42,392 bases of DNA, taken from assembly GCA_017436815.1 (NCBI GenBank), contig JAFSCI010000011.1, positions 1 to 42,392 on the forward strand. The letters run 5' to 3'. The notes under the pieces were generated by a model. It ran no database searches. It saw only the letters and a program-made list of their open reading frames with translations, and was not told the origin of the DNA. This DNA is from Clostridia bacterium. Lineage in GTDB: Bacteria > Bacillota > Clostridia > Oscillospirales > Acutalibacteraceae. Positions 32,880-42,344 of the stretch are shown piece by piece (positions within the stretch are counted from its first letter, which is position 1; each line of letters begins with the position of its first letter). The translations under genes and the position numbers were made by a program.

Positions 32880-33165
32880 ACGAAAAAAACTCGTCCCAAA
32901 GATTGTGACTTTGAGACGAGTGTAAATATTTCACCCGCGGTACCACTCAAATTGCAGTTAAACTGCCACTCAGGGTCTGACAACCCGTATGCATTCACGC
33001 AGCAATAACGGGAAGGTTCTACTAGTTTAAAAAACGTTCTTCCTTCCGGCTCAGAAGCTACAAACACAAGGACTGTTTTAGATGGACTCTCACCAAACGC
33101 CATCTCTCTGTACTGGCATATTCCCTGCGTACTCTTCGTCTACGCCTTTAAGTAAATCAAATTTT
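32880..33165 (-). promoter_or_regulatory. T-box leader (specifier read as GUA, valine)
   Basis: Minus strand: antiterminator core AGTGGTACCGCG (32936-32947), terminator stem ACTCGTC-CAAAG / CTTTG-GACGAGT (32889-32921) followed by a run of T. Stem I has the apical AGAGAG and TTTGGTGAGAG elements. The lower stem is GAAG / CTTC, then TGAGC. Counting back from TGAGC as in the Leu leader and glyQS places the triplet GTA (33059-33061), valine. An A-ending specifier is less common than a C-ending one, so the exact register needs folding. Control by valine suits the operon's oxidoreductase and aminotransferase. Confidence 0.85.
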
Positions 33166-33170
33166 GAGTA

Positions 33171-33200
33171 ATTATATCACAATTCTTCGGCTTTTGTCAA
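33171..33200 (-). promoter_or_regulatory. Promoter of the Val T-box operon
   Basis: Minus strand: perfect TTGACA (33195-33200), 18-base spacer, perfect TATAAT (33171-33176). It is the strongest promoter match in the window. Confidence 0.85.
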
Positions 33201-33224
33201 TACTATATATTTTTTTGCTGAAAA

Positions 33225-34142
33225 TTACTTTATATCCTTTAAATCGTAAGGGGTTGACTGGTATACAAAATAGTTAAGCCAGTTTATAAATAACAGACTT
33301 CCGTGCGCGCGCCAATTTACTATAGGCGGGTTTTCGGGATTGTTGTCTTTATAATAGTTAAGCGGCAGCGCCGTGCCAAGACCTGCAGCGGCATCACGCT
33401 TATATTCGGCATCTAAAGTCAGCGGGTCGTATTCAGCGTGACCCATTATAAAGAACTGTCTGCCCTCTTTGCTGGCCACTATATGCACGCCTGCATCGGC
33501 AGACGATGCTAAGATTTTAAGCTCGGGCACCTTTTCGATATCCTCTCGTCTTACCTCTGTGTAACGGGAATGAGGAACGTAAAAGGGCTGATCAAAGCCA
33601 CGGAGCAGCATACTCTTTGCGTGCTCTGCAGTATGCTCAAACACGCCGAAAAGCTTTTTGTCCAGCTTATATTTATTTATACCGTAGTGGTAATAAAGAC
33701 CTGCCTGTGCGCCCCAACAAATATGCATTGTACTGTGTACGTGGGTTTTGCTCCACTCCATAATGGTACAAAGCTCATCCCAGTAATCTACCTGCTCGAA
33801 CTCTAAAAGCTCAACGGGCGCGCCCGTAATAATAAGTCCGTCGTAATTTTCTTCTTTTACATCATCAAAGGTCTTATAAAAAGACAAAAGATGCTCTTGA
33901 GTAGTGTTTTGCGACACGTGAGTTTTGGTTCTTATTAGGGTTAGCTCTATTTGTAGCGGGGTGTTACCTAAAATACGACAGATTTGTGTTTCGGTCTCTA
34001 TCTTTTTAGGCATTAAATTAAGCAGCAGAATTTTTAGCGGTCTGATATCCTGAGTTATGGCTCTGGTTTCGGTCATAACAAATATATTTTCATCGGCCAG
34101 GGTAGATACTGCCGGCAAATCGTTTGGAATTTTTATTGGCAT
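33225..34142 (-). CDS. metAA: Homoserine O-acetyltransferase (MetA type)
   Basis: The 305-residue enzyme acylates homoserine for methionine synthesis. The N-terminus [20 protein letters not shown] and the block [16 protein letters not shown] are classic MetA. The nucleophile is C142 in [10 protein letters not shown], with HAEYDP later for the catalytic His/Glu. In [15 protein letters not shown], residue 111 is Glu; Gly at this position goes with succinyl-CoA and Glu with acetyl-CoA, so acetyl-CoA use is inferred. It follows metY by 22 bases in one operon, which also fits O-acetylhomoserine as product. Confidence 0.94.
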   Translation of the reverse strand: MPIKIPNDLPAVSTLADENIFVMTETRAITQDIRPLKILLLNLMPKKIETETQICRILGNTPLQIELTLIRTKTHVSQNTTQEHLLSFYKTFDDVKEENYDGLIITGAPVELLEFEQVDYWDELCTIMEWSKTHVHSTMHICWGAQAGLYYHYGINKYKLDKKLFGVFEHTAEHAKSMLLRGFDQPFYVPHSRYTEVRREDIEKVPELKILASSADAGVHIVASKEGRQFFIMGHAEYDPLTLDAEYKRDAAAGLGTALPLNYYKDNNPENPPIVNWRAHGSLLFINWLNYFVYQSTPYDLKDIK

Positions 34143-34164
34143 TGTTTTCTCCTGTTTGGATAAA

Positions 34165-35448
34165 TTAAATTTGTGCTAATGCCTGCTCAATATCGGCTAT
34201 AAGATCGTCTGCATCTTCAATACCGACAGAAAGTCTTACAAGGTCGGGCGATACGCCGCAGGCAATTAGCTCGTCATCACTAAGCTGACGGTGTGTTGCG
34301 GTTGCGGGGTGTAAGCAGCAGGATCTTGCATCGGCTACGTGTGTTTCAATGGCGATGAGCTTAAGCAGCTCCATAAACTTTGCTGCGGCTTCTCTGCCAC
34401 CCTTAACGCCAAAGCTTATAACACCGCAGGTGCCACCAGGCATATATTTTTGAGTTAATTCATAATCTTTGCTTGATTTAAGCGCAGGATAGTTTACCCA
34501 GGTAATTTTATCGCTACTCTCTAAATACTCGGCAACTTTCAACGCATTCTCGCAATGACGCTTCATTCTTACGTGCAGGCTTTCGAGTCCCAAATTCAGA
34601 ATAAATGCGCTCATAGGAGCGGGAGTTACGCCTAAATCACGCATAAGCTGTGCGGTAGCCTTGGTAATGTATGCGCCCTCTAAGCCAAAACGCTCGGTAT
34701 AGGTAACACCGTGATAGCTTGCATCGGGTGTGCACAATCCTGAGAATTTTTCGGGATACTTTGTCCAGTCGAACTTGCCCGAATCTACAATTGCGCCGCC
34801 TACTGCTGCTCCGTGACCGTCCATATATTTGGTTGTAGCGTGGGTTACAATGTCTGCGCCCCACTCAAACGGGCGGCAGTTAATAGGTGTTGGGAAGGTG
34901 TTATCGATAATAAGCGGAACGCCGTGAGCGTGAGCAATTTTTGCAAAACGTTCAATATCCAAAACGTTTAGAGCTGGGTTTGCAATGGTCTCACCAAAAA
35001 GGCACTTTGTGTTTTCTTTAAAAGCGGCCGAAATTTCTTCATCAGATGCATCGGGCGAAACAAAGGTTACCTCTATGCCCATACGCTTTAGTGTTACCGA
35101 GAATAAATTAAAGGTGCCGCCGTAAATTGCTGCAGATGACACAATATGGTCACCGCAAGAGCAAATGTTAAATACGGCTAAAAAGTTTGCTGCCATACCC
35201 GAGGAAGTCAACATTGCGGCCGTACCGCCCTCGAGCTCGCAAATTTTTGCAGCTACGGTATCGCAGGTGGGGTTTTGAAGTCTTGAATAAAAATATCCGC
35301 TTGCCTCTAAATCGAAAAGCTTTGCCATAGCGGCGCCTGTTTCGTACTTAAAGGTAGTGCTTTGAATAATGGGTACCTGACGGGGCTCACCGTTACCGGG
35401 AGTATAGCCGCCCTGAACGCATTTTGTGTTTATTTTTGTATTGCTCAT
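34165..35448 (-). CDS. metY: O-acetylhomoserine sulfhydrylase
   Basis: The 427-residue Cys/Met-metabolism PLP enzyme makes homocysteine from O-acetylhomoserine and sulfide. Motifs: [78 protein letters not shown] and the PLP lysine in [12 protein letters not shown]. The ATG at 35448 follows AAGGAG and gives the family N-terminus; an in-frame upstream start at 35472 is rejected. metY-metA make a two-gene transsulfhydrylation unit. No SAM riboswitch or S-box sequence is seen upstream. Confidence 0.94.
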   Translation of the reverse strand: MSNTKINTKCVQGGYTPGNGEPRQVPIIQSTTFKYETGAAMAKLFDLEASGYFYSRLQNPTCDTVAAKICELEGGTAAMLTSSGMAANFLAVFNICSCGDHIVSSAAIYGGTFNLFSVTLKRMGIEVTFVSPDASDEEISAAFKENTKCLFGETIANPALNVLDIERFAKIAHAHGVPLIIDNTFPTPINCRPFEWGADIVTHATTKYMDGHGAAVGGAIVDSGKFDWTKYPEKFSGLCTPDASYHGVTYTERFGLEGAYITKATAQLMRDLGVTPAPMSAFILNLGLESLHVRMKRHCENALKVAEYLESSDKITWVNYPALKSSKDYELTQKYMPGGTCGVISFGVKGGREAAAKFMELLKLIAIETHVADARSCCLHPATATHRQLSDDELIACGVSPDLVRLSVGIEDADDLIADIEQALAQI

Positions 35449-35526
35449 AAAAATTCTCCTTAGCCAAAGCATTTAAAGTTATATAAAATAAGATATAATA
35501 TAATAAACGATATTTATACATAATAC

Positions 35527-35555
35527 AGTATACCACACAGTATTTAATTTTTCAA
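35527..35555 (-). promoter_or_regulatory. Promoter of metY-metA
   Basis: Minus strand: TTGAAA (35550-35555), 17-base spacer, TATACT (35527-35532). The leader to the ATG is about 75 bases, very AT-rich, with no fold I recognise. Confidence 0.7.
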
Positions 35556-35570
35556 GCAAATAAACACAAA

Positions 35571-35604
35571 AATAAGAGGAAATACCGCGGTATTTCCTCT
35601 TATT
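35571..35604. terminator. Terminator after the zinc-ribbon gene pair
   Basis: AATAAGAGGAAATACCG pairs with CGGTATTTCCTCTTATT; it is a perfect palindrome followed by AT-rich sequence. It lies between the end of the zinc-ribbon gene (35667) and the metY promoter. Confidence 0.75.
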
Positions 35605-35666
35605 TTAATAATATCGCAACAATATGCTACAATATGTGAATTTTATTATATTTTAATTAAATTTTC

Positions 35667-36491
35667 CTATTGAATATTCTTTAGTATATCACTCTTCGTC
35701 CTTTCGTATTCTTCTTGTGTTATTATGCCTTTTTCAAGATAATTATGTATCTTTTCAACACGCTTATAACATTTTTCTTTATATGAAATACTTTGATATC
35801 TTTTATTACTCATAGCATTACCTATCGCAACAAATGCAGGTATGAGCGTAATTATAAATACCAGTGAAGCACAAATCACACATATAACATTAAGTGTATT
35901 TACAGCAAAATAGTTTTCATAGGTGGTATAAGTAGTAACTACTTTGGAACCATAATAATCAGTTTGTATGTATGCATCTGACCAAATAGAGCCTTCAAAA
36001 GCTGTTATTATTACGCTAACAACCGGTATTGCAGATAACCACGCTATAAGATTAATTCGCTTCTTAATAAGCGATATAATAGAAAAACATAAAAACATGC
36101 CGAATAATATCGCTAACACAGAATAAACTGTTATTGGATCCAAATCTGTATGATAATATCTTTTATGGTCTTGAATAATCATAGCAATAATAACCGACAG
36201 TATCGAAATAGATGTTAAAACAACAGCTGAAATATTAGTAAAAGAAACCAGTTTTTTATTAAGGCTCCCACTTTTTTGTCTTGGTATATATGGTTTACTG
36301 ATAGGATCTGATTTATCAGCATTAGACTCAATAAAATCAACAGAAACGACATTATTTTTAACACCACTTACTTCTTCTGCTTTTTCTATAATGTCAGTCG
36401 ATACAATAAAACCCATTTCTATTTTGCTACCACAATATTGACAAAACTCACTGTCCTCAGGCAGTTTGTGATTGCACTTATTACAAATCAT
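35667..36491 (-). CDS. Zinc-ribbon membrane protein with C-terminal SHOCT-like motif
   Basis: The 274-residue product begins with a zinc ribbon (CNKCNHKLPEDSEFCQYCGSK, CxxC...CxxC). An acidic linker follows, then about four membrane helices between residues 85 and 230. The C-terminus (VEKIHNYLEKGIITQEEYERTKSDIL) is a SHOCT-type short domain, often found at the end of bacterial membrane proteins. Function unknown. It overlaps the end of the next upstream gene by 11 bases, so the two are coupled. AT content and codon use look higher in AT than the housekeeping block, hinting at accessory origin. Confidence 0.75.
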   Translation of the reverse strand: MICNKCNHKLPEDSEFCQYCGSKIEMGFIVSTDIIEKAEEVSGVKNNVVSVDFIESNADKSDPISKPYIPRQKSGSLNKKLVSFTNISAVVLTSISILSVIIAMIIQDHKRYYHTDLDPITVYSVLAILFGMFLCFSIISLIKKRINLIAWLSAIPVVSVIITAFEGSIWSDAYIQTDYYGSKVVTTYTTYENYFAVNTLNVICVICASLVFIITLIPAFVAIGNAMSNKRYQSISYKEKCYKRVEKIHNYLEKGIITQEEYERTKSDILKNIQ

Positions 36492-37017
36492 TTCTCCACT
36501 CCTTCACTATTTCTGTACCACACTTCTGGCAAACTTGGCTATTATCAATAAGTTTCTCTCCACATTTTCTACAAAACTTAACTTGGTTAGTATCAATAAT
36601 GGTATCTTCTTTTAAATAAATATAACGCTTTGCAGATTTGCCGCATTTGGGACAAGAATTAAAAAAATTTTTATCTCTATATCCGCAAGACAAGCATTCA
36701 GTTATATGGTTAGGGTCATCTTTTAATATGTCTTTGTCATCAACATCAGAACAAGAAGTCTTTTTTAATATTGAATAGCCTAAGCTCGACCAAAGAAAAG
36801 CGGGAAATACATTTGCAATTTCATTGCTTCCTAATGCAATATATAAAGCGGTAAACAAAACGAAACCACCTATGCCATTAAAAATCATTATTTTTCTTAG
36901 TGTTTTTTTAGAAAATTGCTTTTGACTGATCAATATAATTAGTGGAACTAAAAAATAAACCAAAAGTGTGATAAGAGCATCGAATGCCAGCGCACCTAAA
37001 ATTTCTGATATATCCAT
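36481..37017 (-). CDS. Membrane protein with two C-terminal zinc ribbons
   Basis: The 178-residue product has about three membrane helices in the first 85 residues. Two CxxC...CxxC ribbons follow: CLSCGYRDKNFFNSCPKCGK and CRKCGEKLIDNSQVCQKCG. It is the mirror arrangement of its partner, which carries the ribbon first. The stop region overlaps the partner gene. RBS AAAGGAG. The function cannot be named; such ribbon-membrane proteins are frequent hypothetical genes in Firmicutes. Confidence 0.72.
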   Translation of the reverse strand: MDISEILGALAFDALITLLVYFLVPLIILISQKQFSKKTLRKIMIFNGIGGFVLFTALYIALGSNEIANVFPAFLWSSLGYSILKKTSCSDVDDKDILKDDPNHITECLSCGYRDKNFFNSCPKCGKSAKRYIYLKEDTIIDTNQVKFCRKCGEKLIDNSQVCQKCGTEIVKEWRNDL

Positions 37018-37038
37018 TTTTTACTCCTTTTCAACTTT

Positions 37039-37058
37039 TATGTCACCCATATGACATA
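37039..37058. promoter_or_regulatory. Inverted repeat before the zinc-ribbon genes
   Basis: TATGTCA and TGACATA are separated by six bases, 22 bases upstream of the coding start at 37017. It could be an operator or a translation-control hairpin next to the RBS. Only symmetry supports it. Confidence 0.35.
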
Positions 37059-37129
37059 ACTTACTATTTGATAACCTTTACCAATTTTAAAGAATTAGTA
37101 AATATACATCCTTATGAATGCTTTTTCTA

Positions 37130-37192
37130 CTAGCAAAGTAGTGAATCAATGTCTATGGTGCTATTGTTAGCATCACATATAGCACTTTTCAT
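37130..37192 (-). CDS. Possible 20-residue small ORF / leader peptide
   Basis: An ATG at 37192 opens a frame reading MKSAICDANNSTIDIDSLLC, then TAG. GGAG lies 8 bases before the ATG, and a promoter lies directly upstream. The two Cys residues and acidic middle do not match a family I know. It is in the 292-base gap before the zinc-ribbon genes and would be on their transcript, so it might be a leader peptide. It could also be chance. Confidence 0.35.
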   Translation of the reverse strand: MKSAICDANNSTIDIDSLLC

Positions 37193-37212
37193 TATAATTA
37201 CTCCGCATTTTA

Positions 37213-37240
37213 ATAATATCACAATTTTTAAAAATGTCAA
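37213..37240 (-). promoter_or_regulatory. Promoter of the small ORF / zinc-ribbon operon
   Basis: Minus strand: TTGACA (37235-37240), 16-base spacer, TATTAT (37213-37218). Confidence 0.6.
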
Positions 37241-37267
37241 TGTTTAGGACAATATGCGATCTACACT

Positions 37268-37309
37268 AAAAGCAAGTAGAACACAAATTATGTTCTACTT
37301 GCTTTGTTG
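37268..37309 (-). terminator. Terminator of the lyxose isomerase operon
   Basis: AAAGCAAGTAGAACA pairs with TGTTCTACTTGCTTT (15 bp, 7-base loop). On the minus strand it directly follows the isomerase stop codon at 37310. Confidence 0.85.
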
Positions 37310-39054
<1,745 letters not shown>

Positions 39055-39077
39055 AAACAGCGCTCCTTTTCTTTTTC

Positions 39078-39114
39078 TTTACCTAATTATATAATAATCA
39101 AATAATTAGGTAAA
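39078..39114 (-). promoter_or_regulatory. Promoter overlapped by a perfect palindromic operator
   Basis: TTTACCTAATTAT (39078-39090) and ATAATTAGGTAAA (39102-39114) are perfect 13-bp inverted repeats with an 11-base spacer. On the minus strand the -35 box TTTACC (39109-39114) lies in one arm. The -10 box TATAAT (39086-39091) lies in the other, 17 bases away. A dimer bound here would block RNA polymerase; the HTH-PfkB protein is the obvious candidate. Confidence 0.75.
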
Positions 39115-39196
39115 CCTACTTACAATATACACTAAAAGCAGAATTTTGTAAATAAAAGGAAATTTTCTCTACGATTAGTAGATGTCGCTGATTGTT

Positions 39197-39589
39197 TTAC
39201 TTTCTTCTTCCATATTCATTTTCTATAGATTTTATCTTGTTTTTAGCACGGTCAATTAACAGCATAATTATGCAAGCGCCGTTTGGCAGAACGTTAAGCC
39301 AGAAGTTTAAATAAGCGCAAACAATCATACCAAAATCTTCATATGGAAAAACCACAACCGCTATAACCGAAAATAAAACAAAAGCAACAAAAGATATTAT
39401 AACAGGAACTATATTCCCTTTTGCGCTGCTATAAAGATATTTAGTTAACAATAAGGTAAATACAAAAAGAACTACCGCCATAACCACTATAATAAACGGA
39501 AAATAAATAAGCATATTCAGAGCGAATAAAAGCACAATTATAGACGTCTGCATAAAAAACAGTAATAAACCAAATAAAAAATTTTTCAC
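39197..39589 (-). CDS. Small four-helix membrane protein, unknown function
   Basis: The 130-residue product is almost entirely hydrophobic: about four membrane helices from residue 3 to 112, ending in a basic tail (LLIDRAKNKIKSIENEYGRRK). The start is a GTG with AGAGG upstream. I recognise no family. It has its own promoter with a 29-bp palindrome next to it, so it is likely an independently regulated gene. Confidence 0.65.
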   Translation of the reverse strand: MKNFLFGLLLFFMQTSIIVLLFALNMLIYFPFIIVVMAVVLFVFTLLLTKYLYSSAKGNIVPVIISFVAFVLFSVIAVVVFPYEDFGMIVCAYLNFWLNVLPNGACIIMLLIDRAKNKIKSIENEYGRRK

Positions 39590-39632
39590 AAATTTTAACC
39601 TCTAAGAAAAAATTTTATATTTTACAACTATT

Positions 39633-39661
39633 AAAATAGCACCTTTTATCTTGAAAGTCAA
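39633..39661 (-). promoter_or_regulatory. Promoter of the small membrane protein gene
   Basis: Minus strand: TTGACT (39656-39661), 17-base spacer, TATTTT (39633-39638). Confidence 0.55.
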
Positions 39662-39662
39662 T

Positions 39663-39691
39663 ATTATTTTATCGAAATTCGATAAAATAAT
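39663..39691. promoter_or_regulatory. 29-bp palindrome beside the -35 box, possible operator
   Basis: ATTATTTTATCGA and TCGATAAAATAAT are perfect inverted repeats around AAT. The element starts one base upstream of the -35 box of the membrane-protein promoter. It could bind an activator or repressor, or act as a terminator; no T run of note supports the last. Confidence 0.5.
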
Positions 39692-39810
39692 GATAAAAAA
39701 TAAAAGAGCACGCACGTCTGTGTCAGTGCCGCTCAACAAATTCATTTTAACACATAGTACACAAAAACGCAAGTAGAAATTTGACCCTTAAATTTTGTGC
39801 ATTTTGCGAA

Positions 39811-39839
39811 TTTACAAACTGTGATTTATCGGCTATAAT
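39811..39839 (+). promoter_or_regulatory. Promoter of the small transcription unit at 39.85-40.13 kb
   Basis: TTTACA (39811-39816), 17-base spacer, perfect TATAAT (39834-39839). Only a tiny ORF and a terminator lie downstream. Confidence 0.75.
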
Positions 39840-39869
39840 GAAGACACAGAAAAGGAAAGGAGAGTACCA

Positions 39870-39905
39870 ATGAAAGACGCTCCACCGAAAAATTATTTCA
39901 AATAA
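39870..39905 (+). CDS. Possible 11-residue peptide ORF
   Basis: MKDAPPKNYFK followed by TAA. AAGGAAAGGAG lies just before the ATG, and a strong promoter is 30 bases upstream. Too short to assign; it may be a leader peptide or a small secreted or regulatory peptide. Confidence 0.35.
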   Translation: MKDAPPKNYFK

Positions 39906-40101
39906 ACGTAAAGGGGTGAGTCCAAAGGTAACTTAATTCTTTTCTAGGAAATGTAAAAAATATTAAGAAATGGTGAGTCCAATGTACATCTGATTTTTAC
40001 TTTATTGAATAACAATTTAATAGTAAATCTTTTATGTATACATCCGCTCAATATTTTTGAGCAATAATTAAAGGTGAACACCAATGTTCTAGAAGTATAT
40101 G

Positions 40102-40130
40102 CCGCTCTGCTGTTGCAGAGCGGTTTTTTT
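40102..40130 (+). terminator. Terminator of the small transcription unit
   Basis: CCGCTCTGC / GCAGAGCGG, TGTT loop, then seven T. Confidence 0.9.
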
Positions 40131-40165
40131 GACAAAAAAGTGTAACTTTTGGGCAGCAATGAATA

Positions 40166-40194
40166 TTGTATGTAATTTTCCTTTGATATATAAT
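40166..40194 (+). promoter_or_regulatory. Likely promoter of the QueG-like gene
   Basis: TATAAT (40189-40194) with a weak TTGTAT -35 (40166-40171) 17 bases upstream. The RBS AGGGGG is at about 40213-40218. Confidence 0.5.
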
Positions 40195-40225
40195 TTGTTT
40201 ATACAAAGCATTCAGGGGGATTATT

Positions 40226-41293
40226 ATGCTTACTAAACAAGATATTATAAACTATGCAAAAAGCTTTGGCGCAGACGTTGTCGGCGTTGCATCTATGGAC
40301 CGTTTTGAAGGCGCTCCGAAACAGATGGATCCAAGGTACATTATGCCCGAAGCCAAAAGTATGATAGTAATGGGCTTCAGATTTATGCGCGGCTCGCTTC
40401 GCGGTGTAGAGGAAGGCACGTTTTTCAGTAATTACCCCGCTATGGGCTACGGCGGTCTTACATATTTATATATGCCTATGACGGTTATAAATTTATGCAA
40501 GGTCATAGAGGATGAAGGCTACGAGGCAATACCTTTAGGCCACCAGAGTGACTGGCGTGGTATTGACAATAACGGTAATTTACGAGAAAATTACTCCAAG
40601 CCCGTACGTGAGGGATATCCGCAGCCCGATATTATGGTACATCTGAGAATATGCGCATATCTTGCGGGTCTGGGTGAAATCGGCTACAGTAAAGTCTTTT
40701 TGTCGCCAATTTTTGGACCAAGAATGCGAATAGGCGTTGTACTTACCGAGCTTGAGCTCGAGCCCGACCCGATTTACGACGGACCAAAGCTATGCAATAA
40801 ATGTATGGCCTGCGTAAGAGAATGTCCGGGTCACGCAATCAGCAAAGATAAAACCGTTAAGGTAACCCTTGCGGGTCACGAGGTTGAATGGGGTGAGCTT
40901 GACTGTAACGCTTGCGACGTTGCCTTCAGAGGCGGCGAGCTGACCGAAGAGGGTCAAGGCAAATATCTGCCCGGTCGTGATGACGTTAAACCCGCAGAAT
41001 ACACTCCGTTTTACAATAAGCCCGTTAACGTTTACAACACAGGTCAGGCTATCTGCGGTGGCAGAGGCTGTGTAAGAGCCTGTATGATAAATTTGGAAAA
41101 GCGTGGGGTTTTACAAAACAAATTCAAAATGCCCTTCCGCCGCCGTCCGCAGTGGAGTGTTGATTGGTCCGATTACGAGCCAATTGAAGCAGGCGACAAT
41201 TCCGTAAGCGCACTGGGTTTTGAACAAACCAACAAAAAAAGAAACGATAAAAAGGACGATTTGTCGGCTCAGCACGACAAAGAGCCCGATTAA
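40226..41293 (+). CDS. QueG-like [4Fe-4S] protein (epoxyqueuosine reductase relative)
   Basis: The 355-residue product resembles the N-terminal part of epoxyqueuosine reductase and related corrinoid/Fe-S enzymes (DVVGVASMDRFEGAP, AKSMIVMGFRFMRG, YLAGLGEIGYSKVFLSPIFGPRMRIGVVLTELELEPD). One full cluster motif is present, CNKCMACVRECPG. The second is unusual: CNACD and CGGRGCVRACM. Whether it acts on queuosine is doubtful; similar proteins sit near dehalogenase-like and corrinoid genes. A polar, charged tail (KKRNDKKDDLSAQHDKEPD) ends it. The U32-like gene follows after 21 bases. Confidence 0.65.
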   Translation: MLTKQDIINYAKSFGADVVGVASMDRFEGAPKQMDPRYIMPEAKSMIVMGFRFMRGSLRGVEEGTFFSNYPAMGYGGLTYLYMPMTVINLCKVIEDEGYEAIPLGHQSDWRGIDNNGNLRENYSKPVREGYPQPDIMVHLRICAYLAGLGEIGYSKVFLSPIFGPRMRIGVVLTELELEPDPIYDGPKLCNKCMACVRECPGHAISKDKTVKVTLAGHEVEWGELDCNACDVAFRGGELTEEGQGKYLPGRDDVKPAEYTPFYNKPVNVYNTGQAICGGRGCVRACMINLEKRGVLQNKFKMPFRRRPQWSVDWSDYEPIEAGDNSVSALGFEQTNKKRNDKKDDLSAQHDKEPD

Positions 41294-41314
41294 ATTTAAA
41301 AAACAGGTGTTTTT

Positions 41315-42343
41315 ATGAAATTCAACGTAGGCTACAGCATAAGCAGTGATGGTACGTATTCGTTTTTAGATATCGTTACCCGTTACAAAGAGCATATAAG
41401 CGAAGTATATTTCCCCTGGCTCGACACCCCATCGGGCAGAGCATCGCTTATAAACTGTGACGGATATATCGACTGGGATGCTCAGCAAAATTTAATAAAC
41501 GACCTGCAGCAGATAAAGCAGATGGGCATAAAGCTCGATTTACTTTATAACGGCAACTGTCTGGGCGACGATGCTATGAGTGAGAATATGCAAAACACAC
41601 TCTTATCCATTATAGATTTTTTGAATTATAAGGGTTGCTCACCCGATATTATTACAACCGCCTCCCCTGCCGTAGCCTTCGTTATAAAAAAGCACCGAAA
41701 GCACATAGAGGTAAGAGCCTCGGTCAATATGAAAATAGGCACCGTTAAGGGTATGCAGTATATGGCCGATTTGTTCGACTCCTTTTACATTCAGCGTGAA
41801 TATAACCGAGATTTCACACGCATAAAAGAGCTTAAAGAATGGGCCGATGCAAACGGTAAGGGTCTTTATATGTTGGCAAACAGCGGTTGTATGTCGTTTT
41901 GCTCGTGCCAGACCTTTCACGATAACACCGTTTCGCACTCAAACGGAATATCCACAAAGAAAAACATAGAGGGCTTTGTGCCTCACAGCTGTTGGAATTA
42001 TCTTAAAGGCACTTCTAACTGGGTAAGTCTTTTGCAAAACACTTGGGTCAGACCCGAGGATATCAAAAATTACGAGCCGTATTTTTCATCTGTAAAACTG
42101 GCTACCCGTATGCATAATCTGCCCGGCCTTGTTATTGATTCTTACGTGCGTGGCAGATATATGGGAAATCTGCTCGATTTATTCGAGCCCGGTTTTGGCC
42201 CTGCCATAGCGCCGTACGTTATAAACAACTCATCGTTCCCCGCCGAGTTTTTTAAAACGGTATCGACCTGCAACAAGCAGTGCCACAAGTGCGGCTACTG
42301 CGAAAGCGTTCTGGAAAAAGTGCTTATGAACACCGAGGGTTAA
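41315..42343 (+). CDS. U32-peptidase-like / UbiV-like protein, Cys-rich
   Basis: The 342-residue product is TIM-barrel-like. The central block MLANSGCMSFCSCQTFHDN and the C-terminal TCNKQCHKCGYCESVL hold clustered cysteines that could bind an Fe-S cluster, as in U32-family hydroxylation or peptidase proteins (UbiU/UbiV, YhbU/V). The match is to the general layout, not to a full signature. It probably forms an operon with the QueG-like gene and the partial gene after it; the shared theme would be Fe-S chemistry. Confidence 0.5.
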   Translation: MKFNVGYSISSDGTYSFLDIVTRYKEHISEVYFPWLDTPSGRASLINCDGYIDWDAQQNLINDLQQIKQMGIKLDLLYNGNCLGDDAMSENMQNTLLSIIDFLNYKGCSPDIITTASPAVAFVIKKHRKHIEVRASVNMKIGTVKGMQYMADLFDSFYIQREYNRDFTRIKELKEWADANGKGLYMLANSGCMSFCSCQTFHDNTVSHSNGISTKKNIEGFVPHSCWNYLKGTSNWVSLLQNTWVRPEDIKNYEPYFSSVKLATRMHNLPGLVIDSYVRGRYMGNLLDLFEPGFGPAIAPYVINNSSFPAEFFKTVSTCNKQCHKCGYCESVLEKVLMNTEG

Positions 42344-42344
42344 A

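Larger units (their letters stand above)
39846..40130 (+). ncRNA. Candidate small RNA or leader with repeated RBS-like boxes (about 285 nt)
   Basis: A good promoter upstream and a strong terminator at the end define a short transcript with no normal gene. Within it a box related to GGTGAGTCCAATG occurs four times: 39859-39872 (GGAGAGTACCAATG), 39915-39928, 39972-39984 and 40073-40086. The first is followed by an 11-residue ORF; the third and fourth are followed by near-empty ORFs (ATG TAC ATC TGA; ATG TTC TAG). A stem GCTCAA/TTGAGC is at 40046-40062. It is not RNase P, tmRNA or SRP RNA by any motif I can find. Confidence 0.5.

Noticed and set aside
32861..33103. Open frame extending the acyl-CoA synthetase upstream by 81 codons
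   Set aside because: It reads through the T-box leader, including its terminator and antiterminator. The ATG at 32860 has a strong RBS and begins the HTH domain directly.
35456..35560. SAM riboswitch (S-box) before metY
   Set aside because: The leader is short, very AT-rich and lacks the conserved S-box core; only a promoter can be supported.
40129..40134. TTGACA as a -35 box right after the small-unit terminator
   Set aside because: No acceptable -10 lies 16-18 bases downstream; the promoter at 40166-40194 is a better candidate for the next gene.
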